Shown in pieces: positions 36,000 to 45,639 of a stretch of 64,000 bases of DNA. The first letter of the stretch is position 1, and every line of letters begins with the position of its first letter. Position numbers and translations under genes: made by a program. The notes under the pieces were generated by a model. The model was not told the origin of the DNA, made no database searches, and saw only the letters and a program-made list of their open reading frames with translations. Location of the stretch: positions 186,001 to 250,000 of the forward strand of contig NZ_BMWB01000005.1 of the NCBI RefSeq assembly GCF_014651015.1. The letters are read 5' to 3'. The stretch comes from Streptomyces xantholiticus (GTDB taxonomy: Bacteria > Actinomycetota > Actinomycetes > Streptomycetales > Streptomycetaceae).

Positions 36000-37052
36000 A
36001 TGACCGGAGGAAGCGTGTTCGTGCTCGGCGCGACGGGGCAGGTGGGTCGGGCTGCGGTTGCCGCGCTGGCGGCGGACGGGTGGGACGTGAGGGCGGGCTC
36101 CCGCGGTGGTTCTGGAGGCGGGACCTGGCCCGAGGGGGTCAGGCATGTGTCCGTGGACCGCGGGGACGACGCGGCCCTCGCGGGTGCCGTCGGCGAGGGC
36201 TGTGACGTCTTTGTCGACATGGTCGCCTTCGGTCCCGGGCACGCCCGTCAGCTCGGTGCGCTGTCGGACCGGATAGGGTCGGCCGTCGTCATCTCCAGCG
36301 GCGCGGTCTACCAGGACGATCAGGGACGCAGTTTCGACACCCAGGGCCGGCCCGACGGATTTCCGCGCTACCCGGTGCCGATCCCCGAGGCACAGCCCAC
36401 GGTGGACGCCGGGGACTCGACGTACGGCACCCGTAAGGTGGCGCTGGAGCGGGAGTTGCTCGCGGCCGCCGGCGAACTGCCGGTGACGCTGCTGAGGGCG
36501 GGCGCCATTCACGGGCCGCACTGCCGCACCCCGCGCGAGCTGTACTTCGTCAAGCGGGCGCTGGACCGTCGCCCGGTGCGTGTGCTGGCGTACGGCGGTG
36601 GCAGCAGGTTCCACCCGGTCCACGTGTCCAATGTGGCGGAGCTGATCCGGCTGGCGGCGCTCCGGCCGGGCCCAAGGGTGCTCAACGCCGCCGACCCCGG
36701 GGCACCGACCGTCGCAGAGATCGCCGCCGCCATCGACGAGGTGACCGGCTTCCGACCGAGCGAGACGTTCCTGATCGGGGGACCTCCCCCGTCCCCGTCG
36801 GTCGGTGAGACGCCGTGGTCAGGGGCGCATCCGGTGGTCTACGACATGGGCGCGGCGGAACGCGAACTGGGCTATCGCCCCGTGACGGAGTACGCGCAGT
36901 CGCTGCCGGCGACCGTGGAATGGGTCGCGGCACAGCTGCACGGCAGACACTGGACCGAGGCCTTCCCGAAGATGGCAGCCAACTACGGCGGGGACGTCCT
37001 TTTCGACTACGTGGCGGAGGACGCGTGGCTGGGGCAGCACATGGCGGGCTGA
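36000..37052 (+). CDS. NAD-dependent epimerase/dehydratase family protein
   Basis: A 350-residue extended SDR: FVLGATGQVGRAAVAAL at the N-terminus binds the dinucleotide. VISSGAVYQDDQG and a Tyr-x3-Lys in DSTYGTRKVALER near 140 form the active site, and LLRAGAIHGPHCRTPREL follows. The C-terminal third (DMGAAERELGYRP) is typical of sugar nucleotide or isoflavone-reductase-like members. The substrate is unknown. Two starts are possible: ATG 36000, leaderless, or GTG 36015 with a good ribosome site. Converges on ureD. Confidence 0.88.
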   Translation: MTGGSVFVLGATGQVGRAAVAALAADGWDVRAGSRGGSGGGTWPEGVRHVSVDRGDDAALAGAVGEGCDVFVDMVAFGPGHARQLGALSDRIGSAVVISSGAVYQDDQGRSFDTQGRPDGFPRYPVPIPEAQPTVDAGDSTYGTRKVALERELLAAAGELPVTLLRAGAIHGPHCRTPRELYFVKRALDRRPVRVLAYGGGSRFHPVHVSNVAELIRLAALRPGPRVLNAADPGAPTVAEIAAAIDEVTGFRPSETFLIGGPPPSPSVGETPWSGAHPVVYDMGAAERELGYRPVTEYAQSLPATVEWVAAQLHGRHWTEAFPKMAANYGGDVLFDYVAEDAWLGQHMAG

Positions 37053-37064
37053 CGGTACGGAATG

Positions 37065-37835
37065 TCACGGCCGGCCAGGGGAATGCGCGCCGTGCAGGCC
37101 GCCGAGCACATCCTGTCGGGCACGGTCGAGTACACGGCGGAGGGTGAGCGCGTCCCGTGCGAGCGCTGTGACCAGCGCGGCGGGACCGGCCAGCGGGGTG
37201 AGCGCCGCAGTGGGGCCCAGCAGCCGGGGCTCGGGCGGCCTGTCCTCGTACACGGGGTCGACGACGAGGAGTTGGCCGACGGCCCGGTGACCGGCCAGCA
37301 CGGCGGGACCGTCCCAACCGCCGGGAGCGCCTGGGCCACAGGCGAGCTCGGTGTCGAGCAGGGGCCGGCCGGCGCGGTGGACGGTGAGCCGGGCGGTGAG
37401 GGTGCCGGGCTCCTCCCCGTACCGCCCGAGGATCTGCTCCTCGCGCAGCACCAGCCGAGCGCCGGGGGCAAGCCGGACCCGGGTGCGCATCCGAAGGTCG
37501 CTGCCCCGGGCGGCGACCAACTGATCGGGCAGCCAGTGCAGTTCGGCGTCCTCACCCACATCCAGGGTGATGCAGTACGTGGCGTGCTCCGCCCCGTGGC
37601 CGGGCAGCGCGATGGTCGCGGCGGCGGAGTCTACGGTCAGATGCGCACCGTCGAGCACTTCGGCCTCGATCGCCAGACGGTCGCCGCCGAGCGGGGCGCT
37701 CATCGCGCCGACGACGGTCACCCGGTGCCCGGGCCCGTGGGCCCGGGTGCGGCGCAGGGCGATCGGTCCGTCGCCGGCCAGGACGGGCAGGCCGGTGCGG
37801 TCGGCGACGATCCGGGCGGTTGCGTCGATGCTCAT
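37065..37835 (-). CDS. ureD: Urease accessory protein UreD
   Basis: A 256-residue chaperone that, with UreF and UreG, opens apo-urease for nickel insertion. Family features include LTVDSAAATIALPG, LHWLPDQLVAARGSDLR near 105 and LVLREEQILGRYGEEPG near 140. It is the last gene of the operon, 7 nt after the ureG stop. I start it at 37835, because the longer frame to 37940 would lie inside ureG. Confidence 0.93.
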   Translation of the reverse strand: MSIDATARIVADRTGLPVLAGDGPIALRRTRAHGPGHRVTVVGAMSAPLGGDRLAIEAEVLDGAHLTVDSAAATIALPGHGAEHATYCITLDVGEDAELHWLPDQLVAARGSDLRMRTRVRLAPGARLVLREEQILGRYGEEPGTLTARLTVHRAGRPLLDTELACGPGAPGGWDGPAVLAGHRAVGQLLVVDPVYEDRPPEPRLLGPTAALTPLAGPAALVTALARDALTLRRVLDRARQDVLGGLHGAHSPGRP

Positions 37836-37842
37836 GGGCTGC

Positions 37843-38520
<678 letters not shown>

Positions 38521-38571
38521 GGTGCGGCTCCTTGGCGGATATCGGTACGTGACGGTGCGGGGCCCGCCCCG

Positions 38572-39234
38572 TCAGGACGCGAAGAGGCGTACCGGCCAGG
38601 CCGCGTGCTCCTCCGCCGTGATCTCCAGCAGCGGCGCGGACGCGGCGGGCAGGGCGTCGACGCCGTCCCGCGCGGCGGCGGCGGCCCGTGCCGCCACCGC
38701 GTCGGTCTCGGGTGCGAGGCGGGCGAGGACTGCGGTCGCCTGGAAGGGGTCCAGGCTCAGCAGCCGTACGGCCGCGGTCGCAGGGCCGCTGATCGTCTCG
38801 TAGGCCACGCAGTACGCGGCGTCCTCGGCGCCGAGTCCCGCGGCCCGGGCGGCGCTGCCCAGGACGACAGGCTGGTGCGTGCCGCGCGGGAATCGGGCGG
38901 CGAGCGCGTCGAGCAGCGGGTGCGGCCAGGTGGCGCGGGCGGCGCGCATCATCTGCCGGCCGAGCCTGCGGGCCGCTGCCCGCAGGGCCGGCGACGGAGT
39001 GCGTGCGTCGGCGGCGGCGTCGAGTTCGACCGGGTCGTTGCCGAGGGCCGCGGAGGCGGCGAGGGCCGCGGAGGTCAGGCCGACGGTGTGCAGCCGACCG
39101 CGGCAGAACGCGGCGAGGTCCGCCGCGTCATTGATGCGCCCGGCGCGGACGGCCGCCTCCGCACCGCCGGAGTGCGCGTGACCTCCGGCGGGGAAACGGC
39201 CGTCGGCGAGGACGAGGAGTGTCGCGCGGCTCAT
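38572..39234 (-). CDS. ureF: Urease accessory protein UreF
   Basis: A 220-residue all-helical protein that gates the UreG GTPase. DGRFPAGGHAHSGGAEAA near residue 11 is the family signature. The remaining chain is Ala-rich helices with ISGPATAAVRLLSLDP near 155. The gene lies between ureC (71 nt upstream) and ureG (52 nt downstream). Starts at ATG 39234. Confidence 0.93.
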   Translation of the reverse strand: MSRATLLVLADGRFPAGGHAHSGGAEAAVRAGRINDAADLAAFCRGRLHTVGLTSAALAASAALGNDPVELDAAADARTPSPALRAAARRLGRQMMRAARATWPHPLLDALAARFPRGTHQPVVLGSAARAAGLGAEDAAYCVAYETISGPATAAVRLLSLDPFQATAVLARLAPETDAVAARAAAAARDGVDALPAASAPLLEITAEEHAAWPVRLFAS

Positions 39235-39304
39235 GCCGGCTCACCCCGCCCGTTCGTTCCGCACCGTGGGCCCGCCCCGGTGGCGGCGGGGTTCCTGGTC
39301 GTCA

Positions 39305-41026
39305 TCAGAACAGGAAGTATCGCTGGGCCATGGGCAGTTCGGCGGCGGGTGCCGGCTCGACGGCCTCGCCGTCGATGGTCACCGTGAATGTGTCGGCGTC
39401 GACCTCCACCTGCGGCAGGGCGTCGTTCTCGCGCATGTCCGCCTTCGTGACCCGTCGGGTGTTGCGGATGGGCATGAACTTCTTGTCCAGGCCGAGCCGT
39501 CCGGGCAGGTCGTCCTCGATCGCCGCCTGCGCGACGAAGTTGACCGAGCTCCTGGCCGCCGCGCGGCCCAGGGCACCGAACATCGGGCGCGGAAGAACCG
39601 GCTGCGGTGTCGGAATGGAGGCGTTCGCATCACCCATCTGCGCGTACGCGATCTGTCCGCCCTTGATCACGAGCTGGGGCTTCACTCCGAAGAACGCGGG
39701 TTCCCACAGCACGAGGTCGGCGAGTTTACCGGTCTCCACCGAGCCGATCTCGCTGTCGAGACCTTGAGCGACCGCGGGGTTGATCGTGTATTTGGCGACA
39801 TAGCGCCGTGCCCGGTGGTTGTCGGCGCGTCCGTCGCCCGGGAGGGCGCCCCGGTGTCTTTTCATCACGTGCGCGGTCTGCCATGTGCGCAGGACCACTT
39901 CGCCGATACGCCCCATGGCCTGCGAGTCGGACGAGATGATCGAGATGGCTCCGAGGTCGTGCAGGACATCCTCCGCCGCGATGGTGGACGGCCGGATGCG
40001 GGACTCCGCGAAGGCGAGGTCCTCGGGGACCGCGGGGTTGAGGTGGTGGCAGACCATCAGCATGTCGAGGTGCTCGTCGATGGTGTTGACGGTGTGCGGC
40101 CGCGTCGGGTTGGTCGAACTGGGCAGTACGTGCGGCTCGGAGACGACCGTGATGATGTCGGGAGCGTGGCCGCCGCCCGCGCCCTCGGTGTGGTACGCGT
40201 GGACGGTACGGCCCGCGATGGCCGCGAGGGTGTCGCCGACGAACCCGGCCTCGTTCAGTGTGTCGGTGTGGATCGCGAGTTGGGCACCGGTCTCGTCGCA
40301 GACGCCCAGACACGCGTCGATGACCGCCGGAGTGGCACCCCAGTCCTCGTGGATCTTGAATCCGAGGGCGCCGCCGCGCAGCTGGGAGTACATGGCGTCG
40401 CGGGAGGTCGTGTTGCCCTTGCCGAGCAGGCCGATGTTGACGGGGTAGGTTTCCAGCGCCTCGAACATCCGGGCAAGGTGCCAGGGGCCCGGTGTGATCG
40501 TGGTGGCCTTGCTTCCTTCCGCCGGTCCGGTGCCGCCCCCGACGAGGGTCGTCACTCCGGTGGCGAGCGCCTGCTCGACGAGCGTCGGCGAAATGAAGTG
40601 GACGTGCGCGTCGACCGCACCGGCGGTGACGATCCTCCCGTTGCCGGCGATGACCTCGGTCTCGGGCCCGATGACCAGATCCGGATGGACGCCGTCCATG
40701 GTGTCGGGGTTGCCCGCCTTGCCGATACCGCTGATCCGCCCGTCACGGATGGCGATGTCGGCCTTGACCACACCCCAGTGGTCAAGGATCACAGCCCCCG
40801 TGATCACGGTGTCGGGTGCCCCTTCCGCCCGTGTCGTACGGGACTGGCCCATGGACTCGCGGATCACTTTGCCGCCGCCGAACACCGCCTCGTCGCCCGC
40901 GCGGCCCGGGCCGCCGGAGCGGTCGTCCTCGATCTCGACGAGCAGGTCGGTGTCGGCGAGGCGGATGCGGTCACCGGTGGTGGGGCCGAACAGGTCGGCG
41001 TACACGGCGCGGTGCAGTTCAGCCAT
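39305..41026 (-). CDS. ureC: Urease alpha subunit
   Basis: The 573-residue catalytic subunit hydrolyses urea to ammonia and carbamate. The active site is intact: [12 protein letters not shown] with two nickel His near 140, the carbamylated Lys in GFKIHEDWG near 220, nickel and substrate His in [11 protein letters not shown] and [15 protein letters not shown], the flap MVCHHLNP near 325, and the nickel Asp in [11 protein letters not shown] near 365. Its start overlaps the ureB stop by 8 nt. Full family length. Confidence 0.98.
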   Translation of the reverse strand: MAELHRAVYADLFGPTTGDRIRLADTDLLVEIEDDRSGGPGRAGDEAVFGGGKVIRESMGQSRTTRAEGAPDTVITGAVILDHWGVVKADIAIRDGRISGIGKAGNPDTMDGVHPDLVIGPETEVIAGNGRIVTAGAVDAHVHFISPTLVEQALATGVTTLVGGGTGPAEGSKATTITPGPWHLARMFEALETYPVNIGLLGKGNTTSRDAMYSQLRGGALGFKIHEDWGATPAVIDACLGVCDETGAQLAIHTDTLNEAGFVGDTLAAIAGRTVHAYHTEGAGGGHAPDIITVVSEPHVLPSSTNPTRPHTVNTIDEHLDMLMVCHHLNPAVPEDLAFAESRIRPSTIAAEDVLHDLGAISIISSDSQAMGRIGEVVLRTWQTAHVMKRHRGALPGDGRADNHRARRYVAKYTINPAVAQGLDSEIGSVETGKLADLVLWEPAFFGVKPQLVIKGGQIAYAQMGDANASIPTPQPVLPRPMFGALGRAAARSSVNFVAQAAIEDDLPGRLGLDKKFMPIRNTRRVTKADMRENDALPQVEVDADTFTVTIDGEAVEPAPAAELPMAQRYFLF

Positions 41027-41330
41027 CGAGGCGTCCTCCGGTCTCTCCGCGCAGCCCGGCCACGATCCGGTGGCCGGCGAGCGGTACGAGTTCCACCTCG
41101 ACGGGGATGCCGGGCTCGAAGCGTACGGCGGTGCCGGCCGCGACGTTCAGCCGCTTGCCGCGGGCGGCGGCGCGGTCGAACTCGAGGCCGGGGTTGGCCT
41201 CGGCGAAGTGGTAGTGGGAACCGACCTGCACCGGGCGGTCCGCGGCGTTGACGACGGTGAGGCGGGTGGTCTCACGGCCCTCGTTGAGCGGGACGGGACC
41301 GTCGTCGTGCAGGATCTCTCCGGGGATCAT
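41019..41330 (-). CDS. ureB: Urease beta subunit
   Basis: A 103-residue structural subunit. [16 protein letters not shown] at the start and [19 protein letters not shown] near 40 are diagnostic. The start at 41330 is supported by GAGGGGG 8 nt upstream; a Met at 41360 gives a non-homologous extension. It overlaps ureC and follows ureA by 13 nt. Confidence 0.97.
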   Translation of the reverse strand: MIPGEILHDDGPVPLNEGRETTRLTVVNAADRPVQVGSHYHFAEANPGLEFDRAAARGKRLNVAAGTAVRFEPGIPVEVELVPLAGHRIVAGLRGETGGRLDG

Positions 41331-41343
41331 GTGCGCAGCCCCC

Positions 41344-41646
41344 TCAGACGATCGGCTCATGGACGGTCACGAGCTTGGTCCCGTCGGGGAAGGTGGCCTC
41401 CACCTGGACGTCGTGGATCATCTCGGCGATGCCGTCCATCACGTCCTCGCGGGTGAGCACCTTGCGTCCTGACGCCATGAGTTCGCTGACACTGCGGCCG
41501 TCACGGGCGCCCTCGAGGATGTGCACGGTGATGAGGGCGACGGCCTCGGGGTGGTTCAGCTTCACCCCACGCGCCTTCCGCTTCTCCGCCACGTCGGCGG
41601 CCACATGGATGAGAAGCCGTTCCTGCTCGTGCGGGGAGAGTTGCAC
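41344..41646 (-). CDS. ureA: Urease gamma subunit
   Basis: The 100-residue first gene of the urease operon, with [41 protein letters not shown] and [14 protein letters not shown]. Length is exactly that of the family. The operon order is ureA-B-C-F-G-D without ureE, common in Streptomyces. The 147-nt upstream gap to the TetR remnant should carry the promoter, but no clear element is seen. Confidence 0.97.
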   Translation of the reverse strand: MQLSPHEQERLLIHVAADVAEKRKARGVKLNHPEAVALITVHILEGARDGRSVSELMASGRKVLTREDVMDGIAEMIHDVQVEATFPDGTKLVTVHEPIV

Positions 41647-41792
41647 GCGTCCACCTCACTGTCGTCCGGCCCGTACAACATGGGCGCGATGGACCGTAAC
41701 GCACTTCAACGCTCTGTTGACCTGCGCAGGGTCATCTCACGACCAGGCGTTGAAGGTTAGGACGCGGATTTTTCCGGCACTTTTCCGGCGCG

Positions 41793-42290
41793 TTAACTGA
41801 TCTTGGTCTCCGCCATCGATCTCAGGGCGCGCAGCCCGTCCTTCAGGACCTCGACCCGCACATCGCCGAAGAGGGCCTGCTGGGCGATGGCCCCCTGAGC
41901 AGCGGCGATCAGGGTGCGGGCCAGATGGTCGGGGTCGACGTCCGCCTCCACCCGGCCGGCGGCCGGGTAGGCGCCGACGAGCTCGGCCCACGCCTGGCGC
42001 ATGCCGTTGTATCCGTCCCCGAGCACCACGGCCGGCCGGTCGTTGCCGCAGGGTCTTCGTCCCCACCTGGACGATCGGCCGGGCGAGGGCCCGCCGGTCG
42101 CCGCCCGGGACCTGCTCGACGAGCATGCGCCGCAGCACGCGTCCGAGGAGCACGTCGAGCCTGGGGGGCTCGGATGGTCCGCGCGGCCTCCTCGAAGGCG
42201 GCGCGGATCCCGTCGAACGCCTCGTCGGCGATGGGCTCGATCAGGTCGTGTACCGCGCTGTCGTCGCGGCGCCGCCTCGGGCGCCGCGTC
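41793..42290 (-). pseudogene. TetR regulator remnant, frameshifted and lacking the HTH
   Basis: The C-terminal ligand domain of a TetR protein is split across three frames: DLIEPIADEAFDGIRAAFEE in one, LGRVLRRMLVEQVPGGDRRA in another, and GDGYNGMRQAWAELVGAY through DPDHLARTLIAAAQGAIAQQ to the stop in the third. These parts join in the order expected of an intact member. The region upstream, where the DNA-binding HTH should be, is unrelated sequence. The gene is therefore truncated as well as shifted, and cannot act as a repressor. Confidence 0.75.
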
Positions 42291-42530
42291 CGCACCGGAG
42301 CTACTGCCCGAGCCGGCCGGCGCCCTCGGGTGGCTGCCGCCGGGCGCGGGCGCGACGCTGCTGCGCTCGGTGGCGTACTTCGACGGGAGGGGCGCCGCCA
42401 TGTCACCGCTGACGCTCTCCGTCCGGAGGCGGCCCTCGGCCTCAGGGCCGTGCTCGCCGGCGGCCGGCGCCGATTCCTGCCCGCGACCGGATCGGCCCGC
42501 CCCTCCCCCGTACCGGTCGCCTGACACCAC
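42291..42530 (+). other. Unassigned coding-like fragment on the plus strand
   Basis: Two plus-strand frames give protein-like pieces, LPEPAGALGWLPPGAGATLL then RSVAYFDGRGAAM, continuing in another frame as VTADALRPEAALGLRAVLAG. They may be the remains of another gene whose insertion or deletion removed the TetR HTH. I cannot name the family. Confidence 0.3.
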
Positions 42531-42596
42531 CGACCGGCCGCGTCGTGCCCTCGCTCAAGTGGACGGAAACGCGCGGCCTCCTGCTCCGCAGGGACC

Positions 42597-42878
42597 CTAG
42601 CCGCGGTCCTCGGGGCGGTGGTGCTCGGCCGTCAGGCCGAAGCGGCCACGACTCCCGGAAGCCGAGGACGTCGATCCGAAAGAGGAGACGGAGCTGATCA
42701 CCTGCTCCTCGGCCGCCTCCGCCGCACCCTCCAGGCGCTCCAGGTCGGCAGCGGACACCAGGGCCACAAGCGGTTTCCCGTGCCGGGTCACCACCACGCG
42801 CTCCCCGCCGTAGACGACACGGTTGATCAGTTCGGCGAGCTCTGCGCGGGCTTGCGTCACCGGAATCTCGTAGGCCAT
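42597..42878 (-). CDS. Phd/YefM family antitoxin, apparently without a toxin
   Basis: The 93-residue protein begins [20 protein letters not shown] and continues [20 protein letters not shown], the fold that both binds DNA and would mask a RelE/YoeB or Doc toxin. A longer Ser-rich tail follows. No toxin gene adjoins it: downstream is the decayed region, and upstream the divergent ClpP. It may be an orphan regulator. The start at 42878 has GGGGGC ahead. Confidence 0.88.
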   Translation of the reverse strand: MAYEIPVTQARAELAELINRVVYGGERVVVTRHGKPLVALVSAADLERLEGAAEAAEEQVISSVSSFGSTSSASGSRGRFGLTAEHHRPEDRG

Positions 42879-42959
42879 GCCCCCATCATAACGGTCTGTA
42901 CGTCCTGTACATTTTTTACAGACGCCGCGAAACGGCCACCGCCCGAGGAGAGGTACGCC
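42879..42959. promoter_or_regulatory. AT-rich divergent control region with repeated CTGTAC
   Basis: An unusually AT-rich patch for this genome, with CTGTAC at 42896 and 42905 and an inverted TCTGTA/TACAGA pair spanning about 42895-42922. These are candidate sites for autoregulation by the antitoxin and for the divergent clpP promoter. Confidence 0.45.
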
Positions 42960-43597
42960 ATGAACCGCCCCGCCGCCCGCCACGTCCTGCCGGACTTCAC
43001 CGAACGCACGTCGACGGGAACGCGCACCGTCGACCCGTACTCGAAACTGATGGACGAGCGGATCGTTTTCCTCGGGACCGCGATCGACGACACCGCCGCC
43101 AACGACGTCATCGCACAGTTCCTGCACCTCGAGTACGCGGCCCCCGACCGGGCATCTGCCTCTACATCAACTCGCCGGGCGGACCACCGAGCGCCATGTC
43201 CGCCGTCTACGACACCATGCAGGTCGTCACCTGCGACGTGGCGACCACCTGCATCGGCCAGGGCGCCCAGACCGCCGCCACCCTGCTCGCCGCCGGCACG
43301 CCGGGCAAGCGCATGGCGCTGCCCGGCGCCCGCATCGTGATCCAGCAGCCCTCGCACGAGGAGCCGTTGCGCGGGCAGCCGTCCGATCTGGAGATCCACG
43401 CCGCGGAGTTGCTCCGACTGCGTGAGCAACTGGCGGGGATGCTGGGACGCCACACCGGCCAGAGCCCGGGACGCATCGCGGCCGGCCTGGAGCGGGACAA
43501 GATCTTCGACGCGGCGGCGGCAAAGGAGTACGGACTGATCGACCACGTCATCACCTCCCGCAAGCCCTCGGCCACACCTCCCTCACCGGCGAGGTGA
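42960..43597 (+). pseudogene. ClpP-like protease subunit, frame-broken and with altered catalytic residues
   Basis: The first frame reads [33 protein letters not shown] and HLEYAAPDR. The reading frame then changes near 43150 to [29 protein letters not shown] and so on to EYGLIDHVI, as if one base were lost. Where ClpP has its Ser nucleophile (GQAASMGA) this protein has GQGAQTAA, giving Gln. Where ClpP has His (MIHQPS) it has VIQQPS, also Gln. The third residue, Asp in LERDKIFDA, remains. It would be non-proteolytic even if the frame were restored, similar in concept to ClpR. GAGGAGAGG precedes the ATG. Confidence 0.82.
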
Positions 43598-43604
43598 GCG
43601 CGGA

Positions 43605-43904
43605 ATGCTGCTGCCCGAACTGCCGCCGCTGCCCGCCATGACCCGCGCCGAGGCCGAGTTCGTCGACAGCTACCTCGAAGTCGTCGACCTGCTCGGCCGG
43701 ATCAACCCCGCCCGCGGCACCCACACCTACACCGCCCTGCGTGCCGCGCAGGCGCTGGTCGGGCGGGCCGTCGCGCTCAAGGAGGCCCTGACGCTCATGC
43801 ACATACGGGGCGAGAGCGAGGTGTACGCGCACACGCTCACCGAGGCGCTGCGGGTGCTCGACGGCGAACGCAGAGCGAACCGGGTGACGATGCCGCCGGT
43901 TTGA
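43605..43904 (+). CDS. Small helical protein coupled to the clpP remnant
   Basis: A 99-residue protein starting 7 nt after the clpP stop with GAGGTGAGC as ribosome site. It is rich in Ala, Leu and Glu and looks helical (MTRAEAEFVDSYLEVVDLLG and later LVGRAVALKEALTLMHIRGE). No domain is recognised. Its tight linkage suggests a ClpP-associated role, but this is inference from position alone. Confidence 0.7.
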   Translation: MLLPELPPLPAMTRAEAEFVDSYLEVVDLLGRINPARGTHTYTALRAAQALVGRAVALKEALTLMHIRGESEVYAHTLTEALRVLDGERRANRVTMPPV

Positions 43905-44215
43905 CGAGTTGACGGTCGCTCCGCTGCCGTCAACCGCCGACGGGGTAACGGCATTCGTCCCCCGTTCGGTGGAGCTGTGCCGAAAATGTCGCGTGTCGCA
44001 GGACTTGCGCGGCGTGACCACCGATCCGGCGCAATCGACGGCTTCGCCGCTGGTACGACCAGGCTTCCGGGTCACGAGAGAGGGGGCCCGACGGTCCTGT
44101 CCACCCGAAAGGTCCAGTCGTGATCGAGTTCACAAAAGCCGTTTCAACTCGGAAATCGGACATGGGTGGGTAACGATCCGTGGGACGGCAAGCCCCCGCC
44201 ACCTTGGCGGGGCGG
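43905..44215. other. Leader and promoter region upstream of the riboswitch
   Basis: No gene. A CCCCGCC-ACCTT-GGCGGGG hairpin at about 44194-44212 immediately precedes the riboswitch. The promoter for the NlpC/P60 gene should lie here. Confidence 0.45.
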
Positions 44216-44402
44216 TCCGGGCGGACGCTGAGTCCTGCCGCCGCACCGGACGTCTGGTCGACGGAAGTGCATCGGCAGGAGTGGAGGACCCGAGCAGTAC
44301 GGCGTGACCGGCGAGCCCGGACACGCCTTGGGGTGAAGCCGCTGCGGCGGCCGGGCGTTCTTCGCCGGTCCGAACCCGACAGGTCATCCTTCACAGGCGG
44401 CT
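44216..44402 (+). ncRNA. ydaO/yuaA-type cyclic di-AMP riboswitch
   Basis: The order and sequence of conserved blocks match the ydaO class: CGCTGAGTCCTGCCG, CGGCAGGAGTGGAGGACC, CTTGGGGTGAAGCCG, and GTCCGAACCCGACAGGTCAT followed by CACAGGCGG. It ends 15 nt before the start of a secreted NlpC/P60 cell wall hydrolase, the classic target of this riboswitch in Streptomyces. Binding of c-di-AMP probably lowers expression of the hydrolase. Confidence 0.88.
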
Positions 44403-44417
44403 GACGAAGGGTTGCGC

Positions 44418-44894
44418 ATGACTGCGCAGATGCATCTCCCGCTCCTGTTCTCGCGGGTGGGCGCCGTATCGGCACTGACGATCGCCGCCCTCGGCGGCAC
44501 ACTCCTGGCTCCTGGCGGCACCGCCCAGGCGTACGCGATCAGCAGCCACGCGAACAAGGCACTCAAGGTGGCGGCGTCGAAGGAGGGGTCTCCGTACCGG
44601 TTCGGGGCCAAGGGCCCGTACCGCTTCGACTGCTCCGGGCTGACGCTCTACTCGTACAAGAAGGCCGGGAAGACACTGCCCCGGACCGCCCAGCAGCAGT
44701 ACAACCGTACCCGTCATGTCTCCGCCTCCGCGCGCAAGCGCGGTGACCTGGTGTTCTTCCATGCCGGCGGTTTCGTGTACCACGTGGGCATCTACGCCGG
44801 CGGCGGAAGGATCTGGCACTCGCCCAAGACTGGCGACGTTGTCCGGCTGGCCAAGATCTGGACGCGAAGCGTCAAGTACGGCCGGGTGCGCTGA
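44418..44894 (+). CDS. Secreted NlpC/P60 peptidoglycan hydrolase
   Basis: The 158-residue precursor has a signal peptide (LFSRVGAVSALTIAALGGTL, ending AQAYA) and one NlpC/P60 domain. The catalytic Cys is in RFDCSGLTLYSYKKAG near 75, the His in YHVGIYAGGGRIWH near 120, followed by SPKTGDVV. It cleaves the D-Glu to diamino acid link in the wall peptide. It has no SH3 or coiled-coil targeting domain. Control by the riboswitch ties wall turnover to c-di-AMP. GAAGGG is the ribosome site. Confidence 0.94.
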   Translation: MTAQMHLPLLFSRVGAVSALTIAALGGTLLAPGGTAQAYAISSHANKALKVAASKEGSPYRFGAKGPYRFDCSGLTLYSYKKAGKTLPRTAQQQYNRTRHVSASARKRGDLVFFHAGGFVYHVGIYAGGGRIWHSPKTGDVVRLAKIWTRSVKYGRVR

Positions 44895-44926
44895 CGCATT
44901 GCCAGTTCCCTTTCGCCGGCGCGCCC

Positions 44927-45556
44927 TCAGTGCGCCGGCGACTGGGCCAGCAGCGTCGCTCCGAGCACGGTCAGCGCACCGCCCGAAGCGCCCTCGACGG
45001 CGCGTGCGGTGCGCGGCCGGCGCAGCCACCGACCGAGCCGGTCGACCAGCAGCGCCACCGCCGGGAACCAGATCAGCGCCAGCAGCACGACGATGCCGGC
45101 CAGCAGCAGGGTGCGCGGGAGCACCGCGGCACCGTCGGGGACGAACTGCGGCAGCAGGCTCAGAAAGAGCACCGGCGCCTTCGGATTGAGGACGTTGGTG
45201 AGGAACCCCTGCCGCAGACCGCGTCCGACGCCGCTCGCGGTCGCGCCCGCGAAGTCGGAGGGCTCCGGCTGGGCGCGGAGCGCGGCACGCACCGCGCGGA
45301 CGCCCAGGTAGAGCACGTACACGCCGCCGGCGATCTGCAGGGTCCGGTACAGCAGGGGCACTGTGGCAAGGAGCGCGGCGAGCCCTGCCACGGCCAGCGC
45401 CGTATGGACGAGCAGCCCGCCCGCGACGCCCACCGCGCAGGCGACACCGGCGTGCCGCGACGCGACCGCGTGGCGTACGACGACGGTGAAATCCGCGCCG
45501 GGCATGGCGACCATGCCGGCGGCGACCCCGATGAAAGCGATCAGCTGTGCGTCCAT
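44927..45556 (-). CDS. LysE/RhtB family amino acid exporter
   Basis: A 209-residue, six-span membrane protein: AFIGVAAGMVAMPGADFTVV at the start, VGVAGGLLVHTALAVAGLAA near 45, GVYVLYLGVRAVRAAL near 85, and GFLTNVLNPKAPVLFLSLLP near 120, the family hallmark. It exports amino acids or derivatives by proton exchange. The divergent LysR gene is its probable regulator. Confidence 0.94.
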   Translation of the reverse strand: MDAQLIAFIGVAAGMVAMPGADFTVVVRHAVASRHAGVACAVGVAGGLLVHTALAVAGLAALLATVPLLYRTLQIAGGVYVLYLGVRAVRAALRAQPEPSDFAGATASGVGRGLRQGFLTNVLNPKAPVLFLSLLPQFVPDGAAVLPRTLLLAGIVVLLALIWFPAVALLVDRLGRWLRRPRTARAVEGASGGALTVLGATLLAQSPAH

Positions 45557-45639
45557 GGCTCACAGAGTGGACCCACCCGGGGCTTAACGTGTACTTGCAA
45601 TCCATGTAGGCATGCCTGAAGCAACGCTTAAGGGGTGGC

